Shown piece after piece: positions 1 to 8,751 of a DNA stretch of 64,000 bases. The number at the start of each line of letters is the position of its first letter. Within the stretch, counting starts at the first letter, position 1. Origin of the DNA: Streptomonospora litoralis (GTDB lineage: Bacteria; Actinomycetota; Actinomycetes; Streptosporangiales; Streptosporangiaceae); contig NZ_CP036455.1 of assembly GCF_004323735.1 (NCBI RefSeq), forward strand, positions 2,537,101 through 2,601,100, written 5' to 3'. Under the pieces are notes generated by a model, which saw nothing but the letters and a program-made list of their open reading frames with translations, was not told the DNA's origin and made no database searches. The translations under genes and the position numbers were made by a program.

Positions 1-181
1 TCTGCGGCAGCCACCGGATCTCGGCCAGGGCCGCGCTCGGCTGCAGCGCCGTGTTGACCATCCAGTACAGCGGGAACAGCAGGACGGCCAGCACGAGGAC
101 CCCGAAGACCAGGCTCGCGTAGTCCAGCCGCTTCGCGCGCGTCAGCCGCACGCCGGTCGTGGTGGTGTGCGTGCTGCTCAT
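1..181 (-). CDS. Carbohydrate ABC transporter permease (second permease, MalG type), 3' part outside window
   Basis: Only the first 60 codons are present; the gene continues past the left edge. The N-terminus is a short polar tail (MSSTHTTTTG) followed by one clear membrane helix (ASLVFGVLVLAVLLFPLYWM) and then VNTALQP, the usual start of MalG-type inner-membrane permeases that form a heterodimeric sugar channel with a MalF-type partner. Its ATG overlaps the stop of the upstream permease in an ATGA junction, so it is the last visible gene of a lacI-SBP-permease-permease operon. No ATPase gene is visible; many actinomycete sugar importers share one MsiK-type ATPase encoded elsewhere. Substrate unknown. 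Confidence 0.85.
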   Translation of the reverse strand, partial: MSSTHTTTTGVRLTRAKRLDYASLVFGVLVLAVLLFPLYWMVNTALQPSAALAEIRWLPQ

Positions 182-1140
182 CGTGCCATCCCTTCGCGGT
201 TGGCCCGCAGGTAGATCACCGCGAAGACCATGCTGACGAGGATCAGGACGTTGCCGACCACGGCTCCCTGGCCGAAGTCGAGTTGCAGGAACGACAGCTG
301 GTAGGTGTGCGTGCCCAGCGTCTCGGTCGCGTTGGCCGGGCCGCCGTTGGTCAGCGCCAGGATCAAATCCAGGATCTTCACCGTGGACATGAAGCCCAGC
401 ACCAGCACCACGGTGACCACCGGTTTGAGCATCGGCAGCGTCACGCCGAAGAACCGGCGGAAGAAGCCCGCGCCGTCCAGCACCGCGGCTTCGCGGATCT
501 CCCTGGGAATCTCCTGCAGCCCGCCGTAGAGGATCACCATGTTGAACGGGATCCCGATCCAGATGTTGACCAGGATCACCGACAGCAGCGCGAAGTCGGG
601 GCTGCTCAGCCACGGGATCGCGCCCGAGGTGAGGTTGAGGCCCTGCAGCGCCTCGTTGAGCACCCCGGTCTCCTGGTCCAGCACCCGGCGCCAGACCGTG
701 CCGGCCACCACCATCGGGATGAGCCACGGCAGCAGCAGGAGCGAGCGCATGACGCCCGACAGCGGGAAGCGCCGCGAGAAGAACAGCGCCAGCGCCATGC
801 CGATGACGAACTGGCCGGCCAGCGAGCCCGCCGTGAACACCAGGGTGTGCCACAGCGACGCCGCGAACAGTTCGTCGGTCAGCACCGCCCGCCAGTTGTC
901 CAGCCCGGTGAAGGGGGCCTCGCCGGTGAAGTAGGTGGCCGGTGTGTACTGCTGGAAGCTCATCACGACGTTGCGCACCAGCGGGTAGCTGAAGAAGACC
1001 AGCATGTAGGCGATCGCCGGGGCGATGAACAGCCACTGGGAGACGGCGCGCCGGCGGCGCGCGGCGGCGCCGGGATCGGCGGCGGTGCCGGGGGAGCGCT
1101 CCCGCACGGCCGGGCTCGGGGTGGGGGTGGTCGTCGTCAT
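178..1140 (-). CDS. Carbohydrate ABC transporter permease (first permease, MalF/UgpA type)
   Basis: 320 residues. A Pro/Thr-rich cytoplasmic N-terminus (about 1-45) precedes six predicted membrane helices starting at QWLFIAPAIAYMLVFF. The EAA loop that contacts the ATPase is visible near residue 210 as EAAVLDGAGFFRRFFGVTLP, a good match to the family's EAA-3x-G-9x-I-x-LP signature. It forms the channel with the downstream permease and receives sugar from the upstream lipoprotein. The ATG overlaps the stop of the solute-binding gene by four bases (ATGA), implying translational coupling. The start is fixed by that overlap. Length and topology are normal for binding-protein-dependent sugar permeases; the transported sugar cannot be read from the sequence. 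Confidence 0.93.
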   Translation of the reverse strand: MTTTTPTPSPAVRERSPGTAADPGAAARRRRAVSQWLFIAPAIAYMLVFFSYPLVRNVVMSFQQYTPATYFTGEAPFTGLDNWRAVLTDELFAASLWHTLVFTAGSLAGQFVIGMALALFFSRRFPLSGVMRSLLLLPWLIPMVVAGTVWRRVLDQETGVLNEALQGLNLTSGAIPWLSSPDFALLSVILVNIWIGIPFNMVILYGGLQEIPREIREAAVLDGAGFFRRFFGVTLPMLKPVVTVVLVLGFMSTVKILDLILALTNGGPANATETLGTHTYQLSFLQLDFGQGAVVGNVLILVSMVFAVIYLRANREGMAR

Positions 1141-2381
1141 CGCCGGCTCCTCAGCTCCTCCTCCACCTGGGACTGCGCCCGGGTGAGGGCCTGCTCGGGG
1201 GTCGCCTCGCCGGTCAGCGCGGCCTGCAGCGCGGTCCCGATGGCCTGCGAGTAGACGTTCCAGTCGGTGCCCACGTGCTCGGTGCGGCTGCGGGCGGTCT
1301 GCACCTGATCGGCGAAGGGCGCGAGCTCGGGCACCTGCTCGCGGTACTCCTCGGCGGCCTGCGGGTCCACCGGCACGTTGCTGCCCTTGAGCGACCAGTC
1401 GAGCTGGGCCTCGGGGGAGGTCATGCACGCGACGATCGCGCCCGCGGTGTCCTCGCGCTCGGGGTGCTCCTCGTTGACCGGCACCGTGAACGTCGTCCCG
1501 CCGATCGGAGCCACGGGGGTGTCGCCCGCCTCGGGGACCGGGACCTCCACCACTCCCCAGTCGATCTCGGGGTGCTCCTCCAGCACCGGCTTCTGCCAGG
1601 GGCCGTTGACCATCATGGCCGCGTTGCCCGCGATGAACTGGTCGTTGACGTCGGCCTGCGTCCAGTTCACCGCCGACCGCGACGCCGAACCGTCCTCGAT
1701 CAGCGAGGTCACGAACTCCAGCGCCTCCACCGCCTCGGGAGCGGCCAGCCGGCGCTCGTCGCCGCCGTTGGACCACAGCCACGGCAGGAACTGGTAGACG
1801 CCGTCGGCGGTGGACAGCGCGCTGATCGCCAGGCCGTAGCGTTCGCCCTCGGTCAGCTCGGCCGCCGTTTCGCTCAGCTCGGCCCAGGTCTGCGGCGGTT
1901 CGACGCCCTCCTCGGCGAGGATGTCCTTGTTGTACATCAGGCCCAGCGAGTTCACCGAGCGGGCCGCGCCGTAGTAGGTGCCGTCGTAGCCGCCGAACGA
2001 GCGGGCGCCCTCGGACAGGTTCTCGGTGGGCACGCCCACCTCGGCCAGCGGCACCAGGCCACCCGCCTCGGCGAACTGGGGCATGTCCGAGCCGTCGAGC
2101 ACCAGCACGTCGGGCAGCGAGTGCGACGAGGCCATGCGCAGCGCCTTGGGCACGAGCTGGTCCGCGGGCACGCTGATCTGGCGCACGGTCACGCCGACTT
2201 CTTCGCCGCAGCGGTCCATCGCCTCCTGGTCCCAGGAGTGGTACGGCTCGTCGGTGCTGGAGTTCATCACCGTGAACACGTCCGGCTCGGGCTCGGCGGC
2301 GCAGCCGGCGCCGAGCAGCGCCAGCACCGCGGCCGCGGCGGTCGGCGCGCCGCGCGGCGGCCGCCGGAAGCGGTATCTCAT
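1137..2381 (-). CDS. Extracellular sugar-binding lipoprotein of ABC importer (family 1)
   Basis: 414 residues. The chosen ATG gives a short basic N-terminus (MRYRFRRPP), a hydrophobic stretch (TAAAAVLALLGAG) and a Cys at about residue 30 (LLGAGC) that would be lipidated, followed by an acidic linker; the lipobox is slightly atypical, with Gly at -3. The mature part (DVFTVMNSST, then LYNKDILAEEGV, TWAELSETAAEL, AMMVNGPWQKP) carries the standard family-1 solute-binding motifs. It captures substrate outside the membrane and delivers it to the two downstream permeases, with which it overlaps. An upstream in-frame extension exists but would bury the signal peptide and was rejected. The preceding gene is a LacI repressor 120 bp upstream on the same strand. 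Confidence 0.92.
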   Translation of the reverse strand: MRYRFRRPPRGAPTAAAAVLALLGAGCAAEPEPDVFTVMNSSTDEPYHSWDQEAMDRCGEEVGVTVRQISVPADQLVPKALRMASSHSLPDVLVLDGSDMPQFAEAGGLVPLAEVGVPTENLSEGARSFGGYDGTYYGAARSVNSLGLMYNKDILAEEGVEPPQTWAELSETAAELTEGERYGLAISALSTADGVYQFLPWLWSNGGDERRLAAPEAVEALEFVTSLIEDGSASRSAVNWTQADVNDQFIAGNAAMMVNGPWQKPVLEEHPEIDWGVVEVPVPEAGDTPVAPIGGTTFTVPVNEEHPEREDTAGAIVACMTSPEAQLDWSLKGSNVPVDPQAAEEYREQVPELAPFADQVQTARSRTEHVGTDWNVYSQAIGTALQAALTGEATPEQALTRAQSQVEEELRSRR

Positions 2382-2500
2382 GGAAGTCCTCCGACATCGG
2401 GGGGCGGGATCATGGGGTGTCCCGTATCGAACAGGGGATCGGCGGGAAGCGGCCCGCTCCGCTGCGGCTGTCCGGACCGCCGCGGGGCGGGCCGCGCGGA

Positions 2501-3532
2501 TCACGGGGCGGGGGCGACGGTGGCCCCGCGGATGAGATGCGGTGCGATCAGCGTGTGCGGGGTGGCGCCGCCCGCGGGGGTGCCGGGGGCGGCGGCCTCC
2601 ACCGCGTCCGCGGCCAGCCGGGTCACGGCGGCCGACATCCGTGCGACGGGCAGCTCGACGCGGGTGACGTCGAGACCGCCGAGGTCCTCGGGGAAGCTGC
2701 CCACGGCCACCAGGGACACGTCGCGGGGCACCTCGATCCCGCGTGCGGCCAGGTGGCGCAGGATTCCGGGGATCGCCGCCGGGTGCTGCACGGCGAACGC
2801 GGTGGGCGCCTCCGCGGAGTCGAGCCGGGCGTCCAGCCGGCCGAACAGCTCCGCGGGGTCACCGGTGGAGTGGCAGACGTCGACGCTCGTGCCGAGCCCG
2901 GCGGCGGCCCGCTCGGCGCCGCGGATGCCGCGCACCGAGTAGCTGCGCCGGGCACGCACGTCCTCCTCGACCGTGGCCAGGTAGCACACCCTCTTGTGGC
3001 CCGCTTCGTGCAGGGCGCGCACCGCGACCAGCGCCGCCTCGTCCCAGTCCAGGTCGGTCCAGGGCGCGGCGGACTCGTCGGCGGGACGGCCGATGAGGGC
3101 GACGGGGAAGTCCAGCGCCCGCATGGCGTCGATGCGCGGGTCCTCCATCTGCACGCCCATGATCACCGCGGCATCGGCGAACCGGCTGCGCGCAGCCCGC
3201 TCCAGCCCGGCGTCGGGGTCCTCCTCGCCGGGCGGGGTCACCAGCAGCACCAGGTAGCCGAGCTGTCCGGCCGCCTCGCTCAGGCCGTACATGAAGCGCC
3301 CGCCCACCGGCAGATAGCCGCGCGCCGGCAGCGGAAGCGCGAGCGCGAGCACCCCGGTGCGCGTGCTGCGCAGCGAGCGGGCCCCGGCGTTGGGGTGGTA
3401 GCCGAGCTCGTCCACGGCCGCCTGCACAGCGGCGCGCGTCGCATCCGAGATCTTCCTGGACCCGCTCAGGACGTAGGAGACCGTACTCGGTGCCACACCG
3501 GCCGCCTGGGCGACGTCCTTGATGGTGACCAT
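2501..3532 (-). CDS. LacI-family transcriptional regulator of the sugar importer operon
   Basis: 343 residues. The N-terminal helix-turn-helix is textbook LacI: TIKDVAQAAGVAPSTVSYVLSG at residues 2-23, hinge-helix region NAGARSLRSTRTG near 48-60, then a periplasmic-binding-protein-like effector domain to the end. It should bind DNA as a dimer and release it on binding the imported sugar or a derivative. It is the first gene of the operon, 120 bp ahead of the binding-protein gene. Two copies of a GAATCGATTC palindrome lie 27-74 bp upstream of its start codon, so autoregulation of the whole operon is the simplest model. Inducer unknown. Confidence 0.93.
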   Translation of the reverse strand: MVTIKDVAQAAGVAPSTVSYVLSGSRKISDATRAAVQAAVDELGYHPNAGARSLRSTRTGVLALALPLPARGYLPVGGRFMYGLSEAAGQLGYLVLLVTPPGEEDPDAGLERAARSRFADAAVIMGVQMEDPRIDAMRALDFPVALIGRPADESAAPWTDLDWDEAALVAVRALHEAGHKRVCYLATVEEDVRARRSYSVRGIRGAERAAAGLGTSVDVCHSTGDPAELFGRLDARLDSAEAPTAFAVQHPAAIPGILRHLAARGIEVPRDVSLVAVGSFPEDLGGLDVTRVELPVARMSAAVTRLAADAVEAAAPGTPAGGATPHTLIAPHLIRGATVAPAP

Positions 3533-3558
3533 GGGGTTCGCGCCTCCTCGCCGGATCG

Positions 3559-3606
3559 TCGAATCGATTCGATGATCAAGCGGACTATTCCGTCGAATCG
3601 ATTCAC
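3559..3606. promoter_or_regulatory. Two LacI-type operators upstream of the lacI-ABC operon
   Basis: Two near-identical palindromes sit 34 bp apart centre to centre: TCGAATCGATTCGA at 3559-3572 (perfect 14-bp inverted repeat) and TCGAATCGATTCAC at 3593-3606 (perfect 10-bp core). The central CG with symmetrical A/T arms is the typical LacI-family operator form, and both lie just upstream of the LacI gene. Paired sites about three helical turns apart would allow cooperative binding. Confidence 0.75.
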
Positions 3607-4278
3607 GGACGCAAGCATGCTAGGCGTCACCGACCTCTGTGGCAAGCGGCACATCCCCCGAGCGCCGCCGGCGGGCCTGCCGCGCAGGCCGGGCGCGCGG
3701 CGATTGGGCCCGTAAGACCCGACATAAAGGACACCCGGGCGCCCGATCATCACCGAGACTGTCCCTGGGACCGGTTTCGGCGCCGAAACCGTCTCTGGAG
3801 CCGTTCTCGGCGCGCCGCCGGGCGCCCAGCCGTCGGGCACCCTGCCCGATACGCGCGGGCCCGGCCATCCGGCGCCGTGGCTGCCGCTTTTCCTCCAGAC
3901 CACCCGCCGCCCGGCAGGCTACAAGGCCGCCCAGCGGCCCGAGCCGCCTTGTCTGCCCACTGGTGCGCCTGGCCCGCCTGCCGCCACCAGCGACGCACTT
4001 AACGAAGTACTACCAGGATGGAGGCTCGAGAATCCGCCCAAGTACTTCACCGTCTACTGTCCGTGCGGTGACCACATGACCCAGCTTCACCTCACCCCTT
4101 CCAACCCGCGGCGGGTGTCGGCAACGTTAACGCCTTCCTGACGCTTCGGCCTGCGTTCGGCTCTGGCCCGCCGTGCCGCCGAGCGGCACGATGGGCTCGG
4201 GAACGCCGTTGCACGGCCGGTCGTGCTCCGCCCGTGCACGGTGCAGCGCTCACCCCGACGCCGCGAGGAGGATGCCTC
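3607..4278. other. 672-bp intergenic region with a 20-bp palindrome
   Basis: No convincing gene: the open frames here lack family motifs and change composition. It separates the divergently read lacI operon and the PEP-utilising enzyme gene. Visible structure is a perfect 20-bp palindrome (annotated separately) and an imperfect inverted repeat GTGCCG/CGGCAC around 4173-4189 close to the downstream gene. An AT-richer segment around 3995-4045 could hold a promoter, but I see no clear -35/-10 pair. Confidence 0.6.
3772..3791. promoter_or_regulatory. Perfect 20-bp palindrome (possible operator)
   Basis: CGGTTTCGGC followed directly by GCCGAAACCG, a perfect inverted repeat with no loop. The lack of a loop and of a T-run argues for a protein-binding site over a terminator. 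It lies 240 bp upstream of the lacI start and about 490 bp upstream of the enzyme gene at 4279, so its target is unclear. Confidence 0.4.
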
Positions 4279-6774
4279 ATGAACGTGGTCGCCCTGGACG
4301 AGATCGCGGCGGGGACGCACGGGGTCGTCGGCGGCAAGGCCGCCGGGCTCGGGGCCATGGCGGCGGCGGGGGAGCGGGTGCCGCCCGGCTTCTGCCTGAC
4401 CACCGCCGCCTACGAGGCGGGCCGGATTCCCGAGGACGACCTGCTCGCCGCCTACCGCGACCTCGGCGGCGGGCCGGTCGCCGTGCGCTCCAGCGCCACC
4501 TCCGAGGACCTGCCCGAGGCCAGCTTCGCCGGGCAGCAGGAGACCTGTCTGAACATCCGCGGCGAGCGCGAACTGCTCGACGCGGTGCGCCGGTGCTGGG
4601 ACTCGCTGAACACCGACCGCGCCCGCGCCTACCGCGAGGCGAACCTGCCCGAAGGCGCCGACGCGCGCATGGCCGTCGTCGTGCAGCGCATGGTCGACGC
4701 CGAGGCCGCCGGCGTCCTGTTCACCGCCGACCCCACCACCGGCAGCCGCTCGGCCATGGTCGTCGACGCCGCCTCCGGGCCGGGCACCGCGGTCGTCGAG
4801 GGCAGCGTCGTCCCCGACCACTACGTGCTGCGCTCCGAAAAGGCGCCCGAGGGTCCCGAGGGAGGCTGTCTGGGCCGTGCGCGACTCGCCGAGCTGTACG
4901 CCGCCGGCGAGCGCCTCCAAAGCCTGTTCTCGGCCCCCCAGGACGTCGAGTGGGCCTACGACCGCGACGGCGTCCTGTGGCTCCTGCAGTCGCGCGCCAT
5001 CACCGCGCTCTTCCCCCTGCCGCCGGACACCGGGCGTGCGAAACCCCGGTTCTTCCTGGAGATCGGCAACATGCAGGGGATGCTCCGCCCGCTCACCCCG
5101 ATGGGCGCGGCGACGATGGAGGCCGCTTGGCAGCACATCCGGGCGGTGGGCGGGCTCCACGGGGAGGACGTCGGGGAGTTCTTCGACATGGTCACCGTCG
5201 GCGGGCGGCTCTACACCGACATCACCGGTGTGCTGCGCACTCCGTGGATCCGTCCCGGCCTCGTCGAGGGGCTGGAGATCTACGGGCCGCGCGTGCAGGC
5301 GGCCGTGCGCGAGGTCCTGAAGGACGCCCGCTTCGCGGTCCCCTCCGCCACACCGTTCCCGGTCGCGCCGGTGGTGCTGATGGCGCTGCGCTTCGCTCCC
5401 ACGGCGGTCGGCGGACTCCTCGGCGCGCTCGCCCGGCCCGAGGCGGCGCGCGCCCGCGCGTGGGAGGGTGTCGAGGACTTCCGCCGGCACCGGGGGCCCG
5501 ACGAGTCCGCCTCCGCGTCGCAGCGGCTGCGCACCGTCTTCGACACCGGCTTCGCGCCGATGTTCGGCGCACCCATGGGCAAGGTGATCATGCCGACGAT
5601 GGCCGGTGTGGTCCTGCCCCAGCTGCTGCCCGCGCTGCTGAAAGGCATCGCCTCCGAGGAGGAGGCCGCGGCGGTGCTCACCGGTATGCCGCACAACGTC
5701 ACCACGGAGATGGACCTGGAGCTGTGGCGGATCGCCGCCGGCGCCGCCGAGCACCGCGACCTGCTGACGGATACCGACCCCGCCGAGCTGGCCGCCCGGT
5801 ACCGGGCGGGAACGCTGCCCGACATCGGCCTGGACGGATTCCTGCGCCGCTACGGCCACCGCGCCCCCGGCGAGATCGACGTCGGCGTGCCGCGCTGGGA
5901 CGACGACCCGGCCCCGCTGTTCGCCACCATCGCCAACTACCTGCGCCTGCGGGACGCCGAAGAGGCGCCGCCCCGGCGTTTCGAGCGCGCCGCCGCCAAC
6001 GCGGAGGCGACCGTCGCGGAGCTGTCGCGCCGGGCGCGGCGCGTGCGGCCGGTGCGCGGGCGCGTGGCGTCGTTCGTCATGCACCGCGCGCGGGAGCTGG
6101 CCGGTATGCGGGAGATGGCGAAGTTCGCGTGGCTGATCCCCTTGGCGGAGATGCGCCGCCAGCTGCTCCTCGCCGGTGCCGAACTCGCCGAGCAGCGCCT
6201 GCTGGAGGCCCCCGAGGACATCATGTTCCTCGACCTGGACGAGGCCCGCGCCGCCGCCGACCACGGAATGGACCAGCGGGAACTCGTCGCCGAGCGCAAG
6301 GCGCACTACACGCGCGAGCTGCGCCGCAGGCACGTGCCCGTCGCCCTGCTGTCCGACGGCACCGACGCCGAGGCCCTGGCCCCGCCGCCGCCCGCCGTCG
6401 AGGGAACGCTCACCGGCGCACCCGCCGCGGCGGGCCGGGCGACCGGCCGCGCCAGGGTCGTCGTCGACCCCGTAGGCGCCCGCATCGAACCCGGGGAGAT
6501 CCTGGTGGCCCCCACCACCGACCCGGGCTGGACCCCGCTGTTCATGACGGCGGCCGGCCTGGTCACCGAGACCGGTTCGGTGGTGGCCCACGGCCCCACC
6601 GTCGCCCGCGAGTACGGCATCCCCGCCGTGATCTGCCTCCCCGGCGCCACGCAGCGCATCTCCACCGGCGACGTGATCACCGTCGACGGAGGTACGGGCC
6701 GCGTGGTCGTCGAGCCGGAGGAGTCGTCCGGCACCCCGGACGCCGACGCCCGCTCCCAGACCGGCTCCGGTTGA
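4279..6774 (+). CDS. rph-like: PEP-utilising / PPDK-family enzyme, rifampicin phosphotransferase-like
   Basis: 831 residues. N-terminal ATP-grasp half: GGKAAGLGAM at about 19-28, VRSSATSEDLPEASFAGQQE near 75, and LQSRAITALFP near 240. The C-terminal half ends in a swivelling phospho-histidine domain (TTDPGWTPLF, then TGSVVAHGPTVAREYGIP) with the catalytic His at residue 771. This order, ATP-grasp then middle domain then His domain, and the individual motifs match rifampicin phosphotransferase, which moves the beta-phosphate of ATP through the His onto the antibiotic; phosphoenolpyruvate synthases place the His domain centrally. The ATG has a good GAGGAGG site seven bases upstream. Monocistronic. 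The antibiotic specificity is inferred; other dikinases of unknown substrate share this layout. I did not find a clear rifamycin-associated element upstream. Confidence 0.85.
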   Translation: MNVVALDEIAAGTHGVVGGKAAGLGAMAAAGERVPPGFCLTTAAYEAGRIPEDDLLAAYRDLGGGPVAVRSSATSEDLPEASFAGQQETCLNIRGERELLDAVRRCWDSLNTDRARAYREANLPEGADARMAVVVQRMVDAEAAGVLFTADPTTGSRSAMVVDAASGPGTAVVEGSVVPDHYVLRSEKAPEGPEGGCLGRARLAELYAAGERLQSLFSAPQDVEWAYDRDGVLWLLQSRAITALFPLPPDTGRAKPRFFLEIGNMQGMLRPLTPMGAATMEAAWQHIRAVGGLHGEDVGEFFDMVTVGGRLYTDITGVLRTPWIRPGLVEGLEIYGPRVQAAVREVLKDARFAVPSATPFPVAPVVLMALRFAPTAVGGLLGALARPEAARARAWEGVEDFRRHRGPDESASASQRLRTVFDTGFAPMFGAPMGKVIMPTMAGVVLPQLLPALLKGIASEEEAAAVLTGMPHNVTTEMDLELWRIAAGAAEHRDLLTDTDPAELAARYRAGTLPDIGLDGFLRRYGHRAPGEIDVGVPRWDDDPAPLFATIANYLRLRDAEEAPPRRFERAAANAEATVAELSRRARRVRPVRGRVASFVMHRARELAGMREMAKFAWLIPLAEMRRQLLLAGAELAEQRLLEAPEDIMFLDLDEARAAADHGMDQRELVAERKAHYTRELRRRHVPVALLSDGTDAEALAPPPPAVEGTLTGAPAAAGRATGRARVVVDPVGARIEPGEILVAPTTDPGWTPLFMTAAGLVTETGSVVAHGPTVAREYGIPAVICLPGATQRISTGDVITVDGGTGRVVVEPEESSGTPDADARSQTGSG

Positions 6775-6831
6775 TCCGGTGGTTCCAGTAAAACTCCGTT
6801 CGAGTTCCCGGTTCCGCGCGCCGATCCCCGC

Positions 6832-6858
6832 GGCCCGCCGCCGTCCGCGGCGGGGCCG
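6832..6858 (+). terminator. GC-rich hairpin after the rph-like gene
   Basis: GGCCC-GCCGC pairs with GCGGC-GGGGCC across a short loop, with a single bulged C. It lies 58 bp after the stop codon. There is no U-tract. Confidence 0.4.
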
Positions 6859-6924
6859 TCTCCCGGGAGCGGGCGGGACGCCACGTAGGACCGCCGTTTC
6901 GGGCGAGCAGCAGGACGGAGGAAA

Positions 6925-7581
6925 ATGCACGCAACCGCTTTACGCGAGGTCCTCGTCGTCGGGGGCACCGGCATGCTGCGGCCCGCCGTACACGAGTTGC
7001 TGGGCAGCGGTGCCCGGGTCGTCTGCGTGGCGCGTCGGCCTGAGCGGGCGGCCGCCGGCGCGCCTGACGCGGGGGAACTGGTGCAGGTGGCGGCGGATTG
7101 GGAGCAGCCGCGAAGCCTGGGGGAGGCGGTGGCCCGCGCTGCACGCACAGGGCGGTTCACCGAAGCGCTGCTGTGGGTGCACACTCCCTATGACGAGGCT
7201 GTACACCGCGAGCTGGACCCCGTGCTCAGCGGAAATGCGGCCGTGGTTCAGCTGTGGGGCAGCGCCGGGGCGGATCCGCGCCGCAGCCGGCCCGATCCGC
7301 CCCGCTACGCCCCGCCGCGCAGTTACCGCAGCGTGGTGCTCGGTTTCGCCGACGCAGCGCGGGGCACCCGATGGCTGACCGACCGCGAGATCTCCGACGC
7401 CGCACTGCGCGCCTTGGGCGACAGCACCCCCGAGCAGACGGCGGGCCGCGTCGAGCCGTGGTCGGACCGCCCGTGCGTCTGGTTGGCGCCGTCTTCGATC
7501 ACCCGCCGACCACGCCCCTTCCCGGATGTTGCCGGCGCCCTTTGCGTACGGCGACGGCCCCGGCCGATACGGGGCCGCTGA
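6925..7581 (+). CDS. Short Rossmann-fold (SDR-like) protein, function unknown
   Basis: 218 residues. The N-terminus VLVVGGTGMLRPAVHELLGSG shows a TGxxGxxG-like dinucleotide-binding loop (GGTGML at 13-18), followed by a beta-alpha unit ending in VVCVARRPER, where the arginines suggest NADP preference. The classical YxxxK catalytic pair of SDR enzymes is not evident, and the second half is short and Pro/Arg-rich, so it may be a binding protein or atypical reductase. The start has a strong GGAGG site (ACGGAGGAAA) just upstream. It stands alone between a hairpin and the convergent RpiR gene. Similar short proteins in actinomycetes are annotated only as oxidoreductases. Confidence 0.75.
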   Translation: MHATALREVLVVGGTGMLRPAVHELLGSGARVVCVARRPERAAAGAPDAGELVQVAADWEQPRSLGEAVARAARTGRFTEALLWVHTPYDEAVHRELDPVLSGNAAVVQLWGSAGADPRRSRPDPPRYAPPRSYRSVVLGFADAARGTRWLTDREISDAALRALGDSTPEQTAGRVEPWSDRPCVWLAPSSITRRPRPFPDVAGALCVRRRPRPIRGR

Positions 7582-7725
7582 TGCCGTGACCGGCGGCCCC
7601 GGTATGCGGCCCCTCCCACGACCCGCATGCCCGGACCACCGCATCCTGCGGCTGAGCTTGCGCCCGGGTCGTCCGGGTGCCGGCAGCCGAACGTCGCGGT
7701 GGCCCATGAGGCCCGTCAGGACGGC

Positions 7726-8682
7726 TCAGCCCGGACCGCCCTCCTCGCGCGTGCGGGGCGCGTCGCCGTTTTCGTCGGGATCGGGCGGCACGGCGCCCGG
7801 GTCGACGTCGGTGTCCATGGCGCCGCCCGTGATCGCTTCGCGCAGGCGGTTCAGGCGCTGGCGGGCGGCGACCGAGCCCGAGCGGTCGCGCGCGGCCAGT
7901 TCCATCGCCAGGGCGTGGGCGACCACCTGTTGGGCGAGGTTCTCGTCGGCGGCCCCCGTCGTGGACGGGGGAGTGGTCAGCACGGCGCGCACCCGTTCGC
8001 GCAGTTGCTCCCCAAGGGCCTCGGTGATCGCCACCACCGGAGCACCCGCCTCCTCGCAGTGCCCCAGCAGGGCCTCGATCTCGCGGAACATCCGCAGCGG
8101 AGCCACGACCACGACCACGTCGTCGCCGCCGATCCCCAGCAGGTCGTCGGCCAGGCGGAACCCCGAAGCCTCCAGCGCCAGGCTGCGCCGACCCAGCCGT
8201 CCCATTTCGATGGCCAGGTAGCGGGCCGTCGCCGAGGCCGGGCCGATGCCGTAGCACACCGTTCGCGGCGCTTGCGCGAGCAGATCGACCGCCACCGCGA
8301 ACGCGCCGGCGTCGAGGACCTCGGGCAGCCGCCGCAGCAGGTCGGTGCTGTCGGCGATCACCCGGTCCAGCACCGGTGCGCCGCCCAGGCCCTCCAGTCG
8401 CTGGTCGAGCACCATGGCGGGGTCGCGGCGCGCGGTGAGCATCTCCAGTACCGCGCGCTTGAGTTCGCGCAGCCCGCTGTAGCCCAGCGAGCGCGCCGTG
8501 CGCACCACGGTCGCGTCGCTGGTTCCGGTCAGTGCGGCGAGCTGCTGGGCCGAGGCGGTCACAGCCTCGGACGGGCGGTTGAGGACGAAGTCGGTGACCG
8601 CGCGCTCTCGGGGGGAGAGCGAATCCAACCGCGCCGTGACCCGGGCGCGGAAGCCGCCGTCCTCGTTGGATGAAATTTTCAT
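7726..8682 (-). CDS. MurR/RpiR-family transcriptional regulator
   Basis: 318 residues. The N-terminal RpiR helix-turn-helix covers about 20-80 (LSPRERAVTDFVLNRPSEA, then SAQQLAALTGTSDATVVRTA). A SIS sugar-isomerase-like sensor domain follows (about 120-260: VCYGIGPASATARYLAIEM and VVVVAPLRMFREIEALL), and a charged tail closes the protein. RpiR proteins usually bind phosphosugars, but some control amino-acid and amine catabolism. It is divergent from a DAO-type oxidase and a symporter, its probable targets. A palindrome (ATGAAA-T-TTTCAT) overlaps its own start codon, so autorepression is likely. No Shine-Dalgarno sequence precedes the ATG, so the transcript may be leaderless. Confidence 0.9.
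   Translation of the reverse strand: MKISSNEDGGFRARVTARLDSLSPRERAVTDFVLNRPSEAVTASAQQLAALTGTSDATVVRTARSLGYSGLRELKRAVLEMLTARRDPAMVLDQRLEGLGGAPVLDRVIADSTDLLRRLPEVLDAGAFAVAVDLLAQAPRTVCYGIGPASATARYLAIEMGRLGRRSLALEASGFRLADDLLGIGGDDVVVVVAPLRMFREIEALLGHCEEAGAPVVAITEALGEQLRERVRAVLTTPPSTTGAADENLAQQVVAHALAMELAARDRSGSVAARQRLNRLREAITGGAMDTDVDPGAVPPDPDENGDAPRTREEGGPG
8670..8682. promoter_or_regulatory. Palindrome over the RpiR start codon (candidate operator)
   Basis: ATGAAA-T-TTTCAT is a perfect odd-centred 13-bp inverted repeat whose right end is the start codon of the RpiR gene. It lies in the 69-bp divergent gap next to the oxidase gene, where a repressor could block both promoters. Confidence 0.5.
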
Positions 8683-8751
8683 GTCACTATTGATCCAAAC
8701 ATGAAGTGAACACTACTCTCACTGTGAAGCGGATCTCCTGCAAGGGCTCAG

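Noticed and set aside
4087-6930. Long minus-strand open frame of about 950 codons
   Set aside because: Antisense to the rifampicin-phosphotransferase-like gene, with no recognisable domains and a composition typical of GC-driven shadow frames.
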